From positions 60,001-124,000 of the forward strand of contig NC_088302.1 in the NCBI RefSeq assembly GCF_032854445.1: 64,000 bases of DNA, read 5' to 3'. Positions 1 to 11,107 of the stretch are shown here, piece by piece. The stretch's first letter is position 1. Each line of letters opens with the position of its first letter. The notes under the pieces were generated by a model. The model saw only the letters and a program-made list of their open reading frames with translations, searched no databases and had not been told where the DNA came from. Made by a program: the position numbers and the translations under genes. The stretch is from Liolophura sinensis (lineage: Eukaryota > Mollusca > Polyplacophora > Chitonida > Chitonidae).

Positions 1-545
1 AGTTTTGCTCTGGGAGTACTTTTGATTGATTAGTTGTGCACATGGTAATGATCTGGCAATACTTCTGATTGGTTGATTATACACATATGTTAATGGTCTG
101 GGAATACTGCAGACTGATTGGTTGTGCACACATGGTAATGGTCTGGGAATACTGCAGACTGATTGGTTGTGCACACATGGTAATGGTCTGGGAATACTGC
201 AGACTGATTGGTTGTGCACACATGGTAATGGTCTGGGAATACTGCAGACTGATTGGTTGTGCACACATGGTAATTGTCTGGGAATACTGCAGACTGATTG
301 GTTGTGCACACATGGTAATGATCTGGCAATACTTCTGATTGGTTGATTGTGCAAATATGTTAATGGTCTGGGAATACTGCAGACTGATTGGTTGTGCACA
401 CATGGTAATGGTCTGAGAATACTGCAGACTGATTGGTTGTGCACACATGGTAATAGTCTGGGAATACTGCAGACTGATTGATTGTGCACACATGGTAATG
501 GTCTGGGAATACTGCAGACTGACTGGTTGATTGTGCACACATATG
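1..545. repeat. 45-bp minisatellite array (left edge)
   Basis: About 12 tandem copies of a 45-bp unit containing GTCTGGGAATACTGCAGACT followed by GATTGGTTGTGCACACATGG. Identical landmarks recur at 131 and 176. A variant unit (ATCTGGCAATACTTCTGATT) occurs near 51 and again near 320, so there is a partial higher-order arrangement. The array begins before base 1. As 45 is a multiple of 3 and the unit has few stops, several frames on both strands stay open; I do not regard them as genes. Confidence 0.95.
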
Positions 546-979
546 GCCAGACATCTAATCATAACAATTTCAGGTTAGTATGACATCCAAACAATTCAAG
601 AAGATATTGGACTGTAGACATTTGCAGATGGTATAAATGACATCACAGATCTTGAGCAACAACAGCGTACATCATTTACAAGTTGTTGACTTCGAACATT
701 ATAAACTCTTTGTCTCTTTTTGATCTGTTGATCACTTCCGTAGGTTTTGTTGTTGTTGTTCTGTTTATACGCGTATAACATTCTCCACGTGTGCTATCAT
801 ACAGGTAGGAATAATAAAGTACATGGCAGAAAGCCTATGTATAGAAACACAATGTTGAGAAGATGATTGGAGACAGTTGTTTGTGAAGGGCATGACATCA
901 CAGAATAACCCCATAATAAAGTCAATGAATGCATAAGCATCTTTAAAGTTGTGCTTCAACTGGCCAGATTTCATAACTA
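546..979. other. Unique non-coding stretch
   Basis: Moderately AT-rich single-copy sequence between the 45-bp array and the MITE. I see no open frame with recognisable protein features, no RNA gene and no repeat. Confidence 0.6.
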
Positions 980-1186
980 CAGTAAAAAAAATTACTCTGT
1001 GAATTTTAACAGAAAGTCTGTTGTCTGAGTGATGCTAGTCAATTATCTGTCATATTCAACATAATACTCTGTCGTATTCAACATATTACCCTGTTAGCCT
1101 AATATAATCTTGTTGAATTAATACAATATGTCTACCATCACTCAGACAACAGACTCTGTTAAAATTAACAGATGATTTTTCCAGTG
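980..1186. mobile_element. MITE-like element with about 54-bp terminal inverted repeats and TA target duplication
   Basis: The left arm (980-1034) and right arm (1136-1186) are inverted copies. The core AATTTTAACAG plus GTCTGTTGTCTGAGTGATG on the left reappears as the reverse complement on the right (CATCACTCAGACAACAGAC, CTGTTAAAATTAAC). The ends read CAGTAAAAAA and, inverted, CACTGGAAAA, and both are flanked by the dinucleotide TA (978-979 and 1187-1188). At 207 bp there is no room for a transposase. TA duplication and CAGT/CACTG ends suggest a non-autonomous Tc1/mariner-type element, but this is inference. The roughly 100-bp centre holds two short direct repeats around ATTCAACATA. Confidence 0.75.
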
Positions 1187-1188
1187 TA

Positions 1189-1839
1189 TCACAGAGCAGT
1201 TTTGCAGATAGAGCAGAGTAGACATGACTCATATTTACCGTATTATTCATATTGCCATATGTCATGGTTTCACTACCTATCGGATAATTAACTGTAATAA
1301 TGAACTCGCTTATTTGTAGGATTTAATTTAAAGTTGGCACAAGACCAGTTTAGGGTAAACGTCAACTTTTTTATATATAAACTTCGCTGAATAACCCTAA
1401 CCGTAACCCAATATATAGTCACATAAACTAATAAGCTCTAGTATACGGAGCCGTAAAAGTGACAGGGTGAAAAAAATTTTGGAACCGAAATCTTTCTTTT
1501 AACTACCCACTTTTAAAGTTGGGCCCCGTAGTTCAAAAGCCGGGGGCCCGACTTAAATGACCAATCACATATGCAATGCTAGGGATACGCTATAATCTCA
1601 TATATATACAGGGATCTACTGCCTGATCGTCAGTGCCATTATGCTTTTTGCAAATTATTCTTTCTCAAAATATCCTTTTAGACGACGAGGAACGTCAACA
1701 TAATCTCGATTTATAGCGGTATAACCTCCCACAAAACAGTCAACCAAATAATACACTCATATAGACGGTAAGATTCCAACTTACAATGCCGTCTTCATAC
1801 ATGTCCACATGTGACACAAAGCTGTAGCCTTTGGTCCTG
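1189..1839. other. Unique non-coding stretch
   Basis: Single-copy sequence with short AT tracts. A CCCTAACCGTAACCC word near 1392 resembles telomeric repeat only weakly. No gene is supported. Confidence 0.55.
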
Positions 1840-1849
1840 TAACGCATAT

Positions 1850-1986
1850 CTGTAAGTGGAAATGTTTTCCAGCAACCTGCGGATGGTCTCTGTCCGGTTT
1901 CCTCCCACCATAATGCTGGCCGCCGTCGTATAAATGAAATATTCTTGAGTACGGCGTAAAACATCAATCAAATAAATAAATAAATA
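1850..1986 (+). mobile_element. 5'-truncated tRNA-derived SINE (family 1) with 10-bp target duplication
   Basis: The 3' part of a SINE: GTCCGGTTTCCTCCCACC, ATAATGCTGGCCGCCGTCGT, ATTCTTGAGTACGGCGTAAA, then an AAAT-repeat tail. It is flanked by TAACGCATAT at 1840-1849 and 1987-1996, a clear 10-bp target-site duplication that fixes both ends. The tRNA-like head is missing and a short block of the central domain is deleted. The conserved central and tail region matches what I recall of the MetaSINE group in molluscs; that family name is from memory and was not searched. Confidence 0.85.
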
Positions 1987-1996
1987 TAACGCATAT

Positions 1997-2733
1997 TTCG
2001 CCTTAGCTACACCCTGGCCGGATACGTAAACGTATTCGAAAGGAGTCTCACATTTAGCTGATGTAACTGAGGTTGAAAAAAGTCAACCTAATAAGGCCGG
2101 GGGGGGGGATGCTGTATGTTGTATTTTACTTTTATTTAGTGCATATATGACTCTTGAAATCTGTTTTTAATAAGCTATCTTGCTGGTAATGGGAATTGCG
2201 TTGCGCGCCTAAAAGGTGTCGGTCGATAGCATCGCCATTTCTATACAGACCTAGCTATACAGACCTAGACCAGACCTAGTCTCTCGTCCAGCAGAGACGT
2301 ATATGTACATGTGGGTCACAAGCACTGCAGCGTGACAGCTGAGAATGATGTTCTTAAACAGATTGGAACTGACCTGTGTAGGCGATCAATCCCATTGTAA
2401 TCCTTGTTTTTTACTTAAGTTATTTATCTCATGGTTAGACCCTAGTAAAAATAAGTAGTTATTAGTAAGGGATGCTTGTCTGTGGTTGTCATATTGACTG
2501 TTTGATGGCAAAAGACCTGTGATTAAGTAGGGGACCGGACAACGATCCAACTTTTAAACTCGAGTTTTAAACTCCGAGTTTACATAAAAGATTTTCTCTT
2601 CCAAAAGAAATTTTTATTCACCATGTCATTTGTTTTTCTAATCTTCTGTTTGAATAGTTGTTTTTATTCAGACTCAGTCCAGACACTAATTTCCATTTAG
2701 ACCAAGGATGGTGTCAAAAAGACATATTTACCG
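1997..2733. other. Unique sequence downstream of the TSP1 exon, probable intron
   Basis: Contains a run of 10 G (2099-2108) and a short irregular repeat of CAGACCTAG near 2255-2282. If the minus-strand TSP1 exon is real, this is its downstream intron. I could not locate the exon that would complete the TSP1 module. Confidence 0.45.
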
Positions 2734-2739
2734 CCTCAC

Positions 2740-2963
2740 CTAGACCGGCTAACATCTTTAGTCACGCATTCTCTCGTTCGTATGGAAATTCCAAATCCGC
2801 ACGTTTTCGTACAACTTGACCATTCCATCCAGTTCGTCCATCTTACAGATTCTGCTCCATTTTGAATTTGAAAAGCATTCACGGTGCTTGGATAAAGTTT
2901 TCGCGTGTCACCAAGTTTACCCATGTGGCGTGGGTGATGCTCGTCGTACGCATGGCCTCTTTC
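2740..2963 (-). CDS. Internal exon encoding the first half of a thrombospondin type 1 (TSP1) module
   Basis: The minus strand is open through 74 codons and 2 bases, between a splice acceptor (pyrimidine-rich tract ending ACACCAG, with an in-frame stop 24 bp or less upstream) and a donor (TCTAG followed by GTGAGG). The last third encodes WTNWMEWSSC, then CTKTCGFG, then RTREC. This is the hallmark WxxWxxWSxCxxxCGxGxxxRxRxC of a TSP1 repeat: three Trp, the first Cys pair and the Arg ladder. The module is cut after the third Cys, so the remaining cysteines must lie in another exon. The preceding 45 residues (beginning ERGHAYDEHH) are not recognised. TSP1 modules occur in extracellular matrix and secreted proteins such as ADAMTS, hemicentin or SCO-spondin types; which one cannot be told from half a module. 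A decayed gene fragment is the alternative. Confidence 0.75.
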
Positions 2964-3089
2964 CTGGTGTAATAGAAAGAATAATTATTAGAGAAATACA
3001 GGTATGGCGTAAATGAGCACAAACTCTGACTATACATATGGTAATTTAATGAAATATGCTTTACATGTAACATTCATTTCCCAATAATA

Positions 3090-3678
3090 CCAGACATGGC
3101 TGTACATCTGCCGCCGTGCATGGTTGTACATCTGCCGCCGTGCATGGTTGTCCATCTGCCGCCGTGCATGGTTGTACATCTGCCGCCGTGCACGTTTGTC
3201 CATCTGCCGCCGTGCATGGTTGTATATCTGCAGCCGTGCATGGTTGTATATCTGCCGCCCTGCATGGTTGTCCATCTGCCGCCGTGCATGATTGTACATC
3301 TGTCCCCGTGCATGGTTCCTACATTCGCCGTCGTGCATGGCTGCTATATCGTCTGTCGGGCATGGTTCCTACATCCGCCATCGTGCATGGGTGCTACATC
3401 TGCCGCCGTGCATGGTTCCTACATTCCCCGTCGTGCATGGTTGCTACATCCTCTGTCGTGCATGACTGCTACATCTGCCGCCGTGCATGGTTGTACATCC
3501 GCCGCCGTACATGGTTGTACATCTGCCGCCGTGCATGCTTGTTACATTCATGTGCATGACCGCTACATCTGCCGCTGTGCATTGTTCCTACATCCGCCTT
3601 CGTTCATGGTTCCTACATTCGCCGTCGTGCATGGTTCCTACATTCGCCGTCGTGCATGGCTGCTACATGCGCCAATTA
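3090..3678. repeat. 24/25-bp minisatellite array
   Basis: About 24 copies. The first half has a 24-bp unit (CATGGTTGTACATCTGCC plus GCCGTG). The second half has diverged to 25 bp (CATGGTTCCTACATTCGCC plus GTCGTG). The shift in unit length changes the reading frame, so the open frame of about 200 codons seen on the plus strand uses different translations in the two halves, which argues against coding. Confidence 0.95.
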
Positions 3679-4960
3679 TCCTTGTGAGGGTCATTCCCTT
3701 GCAATAGTCTTCGTCGGGCTCACAATCATTCCCCTTAAAAAGTCTTGATCTGGCTCTCACAAGCATTCCCTTAAAACAGTTTGGTCGGGTTCTCAGAAAC
3801 ATTCCCTTATAAAAGTATTGGTCGGGCTCTCACAATAGCCTTGGTCGGGTTCTCACAATCATTCCCTTACAATAGCCTTGGTTGGTACCTCGCAGCCATT
3901 CTTTTGCAACAGTCTTCGTCGGGTTCTCACAATCATTCCCTTACATAAGTCTTGGTGGGGCTCTCACAATCATTCTGTTCAATAGGTCTTGGTCGTGCTC
4001 TCACAAGAATTCTCTTACAATAATCTTGGTTGGGCTCTCTCAAACATTCCCTTCCAACAGTATTGGTCTAGCTCTTACAATCACTCCGTTACAATGGTCT
4101 TGGTTGGCATCTCACAAGCATTCTGTTACAAACGGTCTGGTCCGAGTTCTAACAATCACTCACTTATAACATCCTTGGTCGGGCTTTCACGATCATTCAC
4201 TTATAACAGCCTTGTTTGTACTTTCACAAGCATTACTTTACAATAGGCTTGGTCGAGCTCTCACAACAATTCTTTTAGAGTAATCTTGATCGGGCTCTCA
4301 CAAGGATTCTCTCAGATTAATCTTGATCGAACCCTCACTATCAATACATATCATTCGGTTGGGCTCTCACAATCATTTCTTTACCATAATCTTGGTTGGT
4401 CTCTCCATACCATCCTCTTATAACAGTCTTGGTTTGAGATCTCATCATAATTCCCTTACCAGCTAAGTCTCTTAGTCGTCTCTTACAAGCATTCTGTTAC
4501 AACACTGTTTGTCGGGCTCTTACAATCATTCCCTTACAGCAGTCTTGGTCGGGCCCTCACAACAGTTCTCTTACATAAGGTCTTCGTCGGGCATTCACAA
4601 TCATTCCCTTACAATATTCGAGGTTGGGCTCTCACAATCATTCCTTTACAACAGTCTTGGTCGGGCTCTCACAATCATTCCCATACACTAGTCTATGTTG
4701 GGCTCTCACACTCACTACTTCATAATAGTCTCGGTTGGGCTCTCACGATCATTCCCTTACAACAGCCAAGGTTGTGCTCTCACAATCATTCCCTTATAAT
4801 GGTCCAGGTTGGCTCTTACGATCATTCCCTTACATTAGTCTAGGTTTGGCTCTCACAACCATTCCCTTTCAGTATTATTGGTTGGGCTCTCATAATCACT
4901 CCCCTACAATAGTCTTGGTCGGATTTTTACAGTCATCTGATCAGCAGCAGTTCCCTCCGT
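3679..4960. repeat. 37-bp minisatellite array
   Basis: About 34 diverged copies of a unit containing TCTTGGTCGGGCTCTCACAA and TCATTCCCTTACAATAG. It directly abuts the 24/25-bp array. Copies differ by substitutions and 1-bp indels and become less regular towards the right end. Confidence 0.93.
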
Positions 4961-5309
4961 CCGCCACCGCTCAACTACAACTTCATCACTCAAATACCAC
5001 ACACACAGTTATCCCTAATGTTGGATAAATGTAGTTGTGGCAGTGAATCGAGAACACGTGCCTCAAAGTTGCTGTTTTGTACCTTCCGCGTGTTTCATAA
5101 GGAGGATCTGTCTCACAGATGGCCACAAGGTTAACTCCTTCCAGCAATAGAGCTTCTCAACATCTGAGCAAGATTTCTTTGCCAACCAAACCTCGGTATT
5201 CTGAATACGCCTACAGCTGTATATTTCCTGAACGTACATGAACTATGGCTACTGTGGTATTTATTGGTTCTTCAAACAGTTTCCACACTGAGTGCTTTGG
5301 TTTTGTGAT
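4961..5309. other. Unique non-coding stretch
   Basis: Single-copy sequence between the 37-bp array and a SINE. No supported gene. Confidence 0.5.
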
Positions 5310-5317
5310 ATGTCATT

Positions 5318-5555
5318 TTCGTTGATCGGAGCTTTATGTCGCACTCAAGAATATTTAACGTATACGACGGCGGCCAGCTTTATGTTGCAAAGAAACCGAG
5401 CAGAGTCTAGAGAAAATCCGTGATCAACGATTCCTGACAGACGTTCTCACATACGACCGGACAGGAAGTCAGCACGAGCTGGACTAACCCACAGCGATGG
5501 CATTAATGAAAGACGCCTGGGAAACTGTGCTGTGGTAACACGCTAACCACTAGAG
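5318..5555 (-). mobile_element. Diverged near-full-length tRNA-derived SINE (family 1)
   Basis: On the plus strand it reads tail to head: CACTCAAGAATATTTAACG, TACGACGGCGGCCAGC, a degraded central domain, CATACGACCGGACAGGAAGT, CAGCACGAGCTGGACT, then the head end ACACGCTAACCACTAG. ATGTCATT at 5310-5317 and 5556-5563 is a plausible 8-bp target duplication. Substitutions are more numerous than in the copy at 55,942-56,210, so this is an older insertion. Confidence 0.8.
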
Positions 5556-5563
5556 ATGTCATT

Positions 5564-7285
5564 CCTATATTAGGTAAACTACTAAAGCGTCATCCACGGT
5601 GAACAATGCCATTCACGAAGGGCAGAACCATATGTATTTAGGTTGGCAAGATATAGGAATGATGAGACAAATTCTAGGTTTATGTTGAGAATCCATGTTA
5701 AGATATGGTATATAAACGACTGATAATGTTCGAATGGGCACGTTGAGGTCTGTAATTTTCAAATAAGAAACTAATGTCAAAAAATACAATTTATCTATCT
5801 ACTTGTTCATAATATATTGAAAAACATATTGATTAACAGGGTTAAAGAATGCACAATGTTATGAAGCGATTAAAGTATCCAGTTATATAGGACTGATGAG
5901 TGTTGAAATAACATTACATATATGTAAGCTGACAAAGCTGTTTTAAAAATAAAAGTAGCAGAAAGTTGTTTTAAATTGGTGTTAACTGAATTTTGGGCAT
6001 TTGACTAAGTCTGCAAGCGTCCGGTGGAACGTATCTTCCCAGCCCCAGATAGTACGTACTTCACCCACTTACCCCTCACACGCTTCGATTACCCTTACCC
6101 TTACACTTAGCTAGGTAACATCAGAAGTAAGTATTACAGATGTTGCCAACAGATGTATTTTATATTCGTCTCTTAAAGTTAGCCAAGTTTTAAAATTGGG
6201 GGAAATACTCACATGTGAACGCTTGGGCCAGACACTTTGGAAGGATGCCAAAACTACGCATGAGAAAAAATATGCGTACCTAAAACAAACAAAAATTAAA
6301 GGTGTTGATACTCTTGAGGCCTATATATGTTTGATGGACTCTGCCATACTGAGAACACATTTGACACAGAAAAATAACAACAATATTGAGTCTCCGGAAG
6401 ACAAATCCAGTGTATTAAATCGTAATAGATAAACCCCACGGAAAAATCAGTGGAGAAAGAAGAGCTCGGCGTTAAAGATTTTTCTATCATGTTTGTCACG
6501 GCAAACGGGGAATCTGGATTCAAAGAGGGGATAGGTATTACATGACAGTTTAAATTTGCACTCTGGTACTTCACCGTTGGTGATCAAGATGTTGGGATAT
6601 TTATCATCTAAGCGACCGGTGTTTAACCCCGTACAAGCGTGTAGGCCGAGCACAAGTTATGTTGTGAGTAGGCGTGAAATCATTTCCAGTGTCCTCGGCA
6701 TGGCGTTCGAGTGAGGGAATACTAAGCATGTGTGAAAGGGCCGGTTAGACGTAGATACGGCCAAATATAACCTAATACAGCTCTCAAACAAAAATGTCGA
6801 TTTCGCTGTCGACGATAGGTACTTGGCTATTCATGCTAAACGGACAATGGCCCCAGAGGCCCGTTTCACAAAGCTTCTGTTGTCACCTTAGGTCGGATAG
6901 TTAAAGGCGGCTATCGTAAATAGGCTACGGAAAAAACTGACTGGCCGTTTCACAAACGTTTCAGTAGCAATGTGATTGACAGAGTTCATGATGCTAATTG
7001 TAAAATAAATTAAATTACTATCTATAAATAATACAGAAAGATTGTATTTTGTTCTTCAAAACAGACAGCCGAAGAGAAACAACAGCAACGGAAAAGTATT
7101 GTTGCTTTAATAAGACGTTCATTTTTTAAGGAAGCGGGTATATTCTTATTTTTCTGCAGCCATTAAATGGACTTTCCAAAATGGGACTCATAACACTTCC
7201 AATGTCGAATTTGTACCTTCCTAGCCACCTTCGGACGTGAATAAGGGCTGTCATAAAAAAGCTTTAGTGGATAGCCTACATGTCT
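5564..7285. other. Unique stretch, no gene recognised
   Basis: AT-rich single-copy DNA. A 78-codon plus-strand frame (6196-6432) and overlapping minus-strand frames (6296-6653) show no recognisable motif and are within chance expectation. The phrase CCCGTTTCACAAA near 6858 recurs as CCGTTTCACAAA near 6944, hinting at a small degraded dispersed repeat. Confidence 0.5.
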
Positions 7286-7289
7286 AAAG

Positions 7290-7830
7290 AAGGTTGCTCC
7301 TGGATTGTATAGCCTATAAGGGAAGCAGCTTCTGTACAGTATTTCGGATAAGGAATGTTCCTCCTGTCAGGAAAACGTTTCCTCCACCGTACAGCGTATA
7401 AGGGAAAGCTCCTCCTGTGTCGTATATAGTCTATGAGGGAAGCACTATACTGTATAGTTGGTAAGGAAAGCTCTTCCTGTGTCGTATATAGTCTATGAGG
7501 GAAGCACTATATTGTATAGTTGGTAAGGAAAGCTCTTCCTGTGTCGTATATAGTCTATGAGGGAAGCACTATACCGTATAGTTGGTAAGTAAAGCTCTTC
7601 CTGTGTCGTATATAGTCTATGAGGGAAGCACTATATTGTATAGTTGGTAATGAAAGCTCCTCCTGTGTCGTATATAGTCTATGAGGGAAGCACTATACTG
7701 TATAGTTGGTAAGGAAAGCTCTTCCTGTGTTGTACAGTTCATACGTCACGTGTCTCCAGGGCTGCATAGCCTATATGTATAAGGAAACTTCCCCCTGTGT
7801 TGTACAGCTCATACGGAAAGTGGCTTCTGG
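7290..7830. repeat. 62-bp minisatellite built from two about 31-bp halves
   Basis: GAAGCACTAT recurs at 7439, 7501, 7563, 7625 and 7687, an exact 62-bp period. Each unit contains AAGCTCTTCCTGTGTCGTAT, ATAGTCTATGAGGGAAGC and TGTATAGTTGGTAAGG. The two halves resemble each other, and the flanks (7290-7410 and 7740-7830) carry single diverged about 31-bp units. This suggests a monomer array in which a dimer was later amplified. Confidence 0.9.
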
Positions 7831-9260
7831 GCTATATAGCCCGTAGAGACAGTGGCTCCTGAGGTACATAACCTATAAGCACTGTGGTTTCAGGTCCGCA
7901 GCACATATAAGGAAATGTGACTTTTACGAACCATGTAGGCTGTAAAAGAATGTGACATAGAAACCATATAGCCTTTAAGGGAATATAACTTAGGAACCAC
8001 ATAGCCTGTAAGAGAATGTGACACAGAAACCACACAGCCTATAAAGGACTATAACTTAGGAACCATGGAGCCTGTAAGGGAATATAACTTAGAAACCGTG
8101 TAGCCTATAAAGGAATGTATCTTAGGAACCATGTAGCCTATGTGGGAATGTAGCTAAGGAGCAATGTAGCCTATAAGGAAATGTAGCTTATGGACCGTCG
8201 TATAGCCTATAAGGGAATTTAACGTAGGAACCATATAGCCTGTAAGGGGATGTGACTTAGGAACCATACAGCCTGTAATATAATGTAATATAGAAATCAT
8301 GTAGCCTGTGAGGGAATGTAATTTAGGGACCATGTAGCCTATAAGGAAATGTAACTAAGGAACCGTGTGGCCTATTAGGGAATGTAACTTAGGAACCGTG
8401 TAGCCTATAAGGGAATGTAACTTAGGAACCATGTAGCCAAAACGGGAATGTAACTTAGGAACCATATGGCCTGTAAGAGAATGTGATTTAGGAATCATAT
8501 AGCCTGTAAGAGAATGCGAGATAGAAACCATGTAACCTGTAAGAGAATGCGAGATAGAAACCATGTAGCCTATATGGGATTGTGATTTAGGAACCACATG
8601 GCCTGTAGGAGAATGTGACATAGAAATCATGCAGCCTATAAGGGAATTAACTTAGGGACCACGCAGCCTGTTATGGAATATGATTTGGGAACCACATGGC
8701 CTGTAGGAGAATGTGACATAGAAATCATGCAGCCTATAAGGGAATTAACTTAGGGACCACGCAGCCTGTTATGGAATATGATTTGGGAACCACATGGCCT
8801 GTAGGAGAATGTGACATAGAAATCATGCAGCCTATAAGGGAATTAACTTAGGGACCAGCAGCCTGTTATGGAATATGATTTGGGAACCACATGGCCTATA
8901 GGAGAATGTGACATAGAAATCATGCAGTCTATAAGGGAATTAACTTAGGGACCAGCAGCCTGTTATGGAATATGATTTGGGAACCACATGGCCTGTAGGA
9001 GAATGTGACATAGAAATCATGCAGTCTATAAGGGAATTAACTTAGGGACCAGCAGCCTGTTATGGAATATGATTTGGGAACCACATGGCCTGTAGGAGAA
9101 TGTGACATAGAAATCATGCAGTCTATAAGGGAATTAACTTAGGGACCACGCAGCCTGTTATGGAATATGATTTGGGAACCACATGGCCTGTAGGAGAATG
9201 TGACATAGAAACCATGTAGCCTATGATCGAACTTGAGCCACATAGCCTGTAAGGAACCGT
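7831..9260. repeat. 33-bp minisatellite with an embedded 97/98-bp trimeric higher-order repeat
   Basis: The base unit is about 33 bp (TAGCCTATAAGGGAATGTAA plus CTTAGGAACCATG). From 8591 to about 9240 three diverged units act as one block: GAACCACATGGCC recurs at 8591, 8689, 8787, 8884, 8981, 9078 and 9176, spacings 98, 98, 97, 97, 97, 98. The 1-bp difference tracks a CCACGCAGCC versus CCAGCAGCC variant. The same base unit makes the separate array at 10.4-11.1 kb. Confidence 0.95.
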
Positions 9261-9527
9261 CCCCAATTATCGTTCGTTTCTTATACGTTTTATAACGAAT
9301 GTGAAATACCAGCTAAAACGATTTGATTATCTGTCTTTCGTTTAAAACGACTGAAAAACGTAGTAAAAACACCTGTGCTGAGAAAAACGACTTCATGTGC
9401 TGTTTTGTGTTGTAGAAAGTAGTCCCTGCGTGTGTGACGACAGAATCAGCGCTGCGGTATGTCCGATACACAGTCAACGGCTCGTGGCGCAGATAAATTC
9501 ACCACCATGCCCTTACAAAGCTATAAT
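9261..9527. other. Unique spacer
   Basis: Short single-copy stretch between the 33-bp array and the left arm of a possible inverted-repeat element. Confidence 0.4.
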
Positions 9528-10350
9528 ATGAAGTACCTAATTTTCGTGTGGAACTAATTTTCGTGGTCAATACGTTACCGCGAAAAATAATTTTGGCGAA
9601 AAAAAAATCCAATATTGAATCATATACTACACTTAGTAGTAATAATGGAGTGGAATCTTTGCCAGCGTGTCGGGCGTTGCGCTAAGAAAGCCCGACGGGC
9701 CATCTAAATTGTTTTAACAGCAGAGAATGTCGCTCTGATACAAGGCTATCCCATTAGCTGAGTCTGTCCTGTGGTCCAATGGGTGAGCTTCTAACAAACT
9801 TTGAAGTGTGTGCAAGAACACAATGGCTGTTAGACAGCTACGGCAATGTTTGTGGTTTCTGACCTGCTACAGAGGACGATTAAAACTGAAAACAATGCAA
9901 AACTTACCATTTTACTCGATAAAGACTGAGTGACTGGTACCGATAATGGTGAATTCACGTGTTTTGCATTGAACAGCTCAAATTGTGACAGGTCACTTTG
10001 CCAGGTGTTTAAAAGTACTCATCAATGATTCGAAAAGAAGTGTCACCAAGTTTGAGTACTGCTCACGGTAGGTGCGAAAGTAATCTTCTTTCGTGGGGAT
10101 CATCCGTCCCCCATCGTTTTTATCTCTGATCCAGATCACGAGGATTAGCAACAGCGCACGAAACACTGGAGAATTAAAGCCACCCATGATGATACCTGTT
10201 TGATGTGCTTGAATAATTTCGGCCATATCATATCCTGGAAAATTTTAAAAATTTTTTTAGTATTCTCTTTCAGAATTAATTCCCGCGAACATATTTTTGG
10301 AGACAATCCGCGAAAATAAATTCCCGCGAATAATAAGTACTTTATGGCAC
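9528..10350. mobile_element. Possible non-autonomous DNA transposon with degenerate inverted ends
   Basis: The left end (from 9528: GAAGTACCTAATTTTCGTG, ACTAATTTTCGTGG) resembles the reverse complement of the right end (AAGTACTTATTATTCGCGGG, AATTTATTTTCGCGG) over about 36 bp at roughly three-quarters identity. Subterminal CGCGAAAA words occur on both sides. I see no clear target duplication. It separates two arrays that share one repeat unit, so it may have inserted into a once continuous array, but about 40 bp on the right side stay unexplained. Confidence 0.4.
9993..10226 (-). CDS. Hypothetical short open frame with a hydrophobic segment
   Basis: An ATG-initiated frame of 77 codons inside the possible transposon. 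It contains VFRALLLILVIWI, a stretch hydrophobic enough for a signal anchor, followed by a charged region (RDKNDGGRMIPTKEDYFRT). A downstream in-frame ATG would put the hydrophobic segment close to the N-terminus. The family is not recognised. The length is within chance range for this base composition, so it may not be a gene. Confidence 0.2.
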   Translation of the reverse strand: MAEIIQAHQTGIIMGGFNSPVFRALLLILVIWIRDKNDGGRMIPTKEDYFRTYREQYSNLVTLLFESLMSTFKHLAK

Positions 10351-10389
10351 CTTTCCGTTTGACTTCAGCTTACGACAATCAGCCACATT

Positions 10390-11107
10390 ACTCGAGTAAC
10401 TTATGAATCATATAGCCTGTAAAGAAATGTGACATAGAAACCATGTAACCTGTGAGGGAATGTAACTTATGAATCATATAGCCTGTAAAGAAATGTGACA
10501 TAGAAACCATATAACCTGTGAGGGAATGTAACTTTTGAATCATATAGCCTGTAAAGAAATGTGACTTAGAAACCATGTACCCTGTGAGGGAATGTAACTT
10601 ATGAATCATATAGCCTGTAAAGAAATGTGACATAGAAACCATGTAACCTGTGAGGGAATGTAACTTATGAATCATATAGCCTGTAAAGAAATGTGACATA
10701 GAAAGCATGTACCCTGTGAGGGAATGTAACTTATGAATCATATAGCCTGTAAAGAAATGTGACATAGAAACCATGTAACCTGTGAGGGAATGTAACTTAT
10801 GAATCATATAGCCTGTAAAGAAATGTGACATAGAAAGCATGTACCCTGTGAGGGAATGTAGCTTATGAATCATATAGGCTGTAAAGAAATGTGACATGGA
10901 AACCATGTACCCTGTGAGGGAATGTAGCTTATGAATCATATAGCCTGTAAAGAAATGTGACACAGAAACCATGTAACCTGTGAGGGAATGTAACTTATAA
11001 ATCATATAGCCTGTAAAGAAATGTGACATAGAAACCATGTAACCTGTGAGGGAATGTAACTTATGAATCATATAGCCTGTAAAGAAATGTGACATAGAAA
11101 GCATGTG
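10390..11107. repeat. 66-bp (2 x 33) minisatellite array
   Basis: Nearly 11 highly similar copies of a 66-bp dimer: ATGAATCATATAGCCTGTAA, AGAAATGTGACATAGAAACC, ATGTAACCTGTGAGGGAATG. The halves are related to the 33-bp unit at 7.8-9.3 kb. Because 66 is a multiple of 3 with no stop in one minus-strand frame, a 238-codon repeat-only frame (22-residue repeats such as GYMVSMSHFFT) results. I do not call it a gene. Confidence 0.95.

Noticed and set aside
1385-1402. Interstitial telomere repeat (CCCTAACCGTAACCC) and a similar ACCCTTACCCTTAC near 6,090
   Set aside because: Only two or three imperfect copies each, not above chance for such words.
6196-6653. Coding frames on both strands at 6.2-6.65 kb
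   Set aside because: Short, overlapping on opposite strands, with no recognisable motif or splice context.
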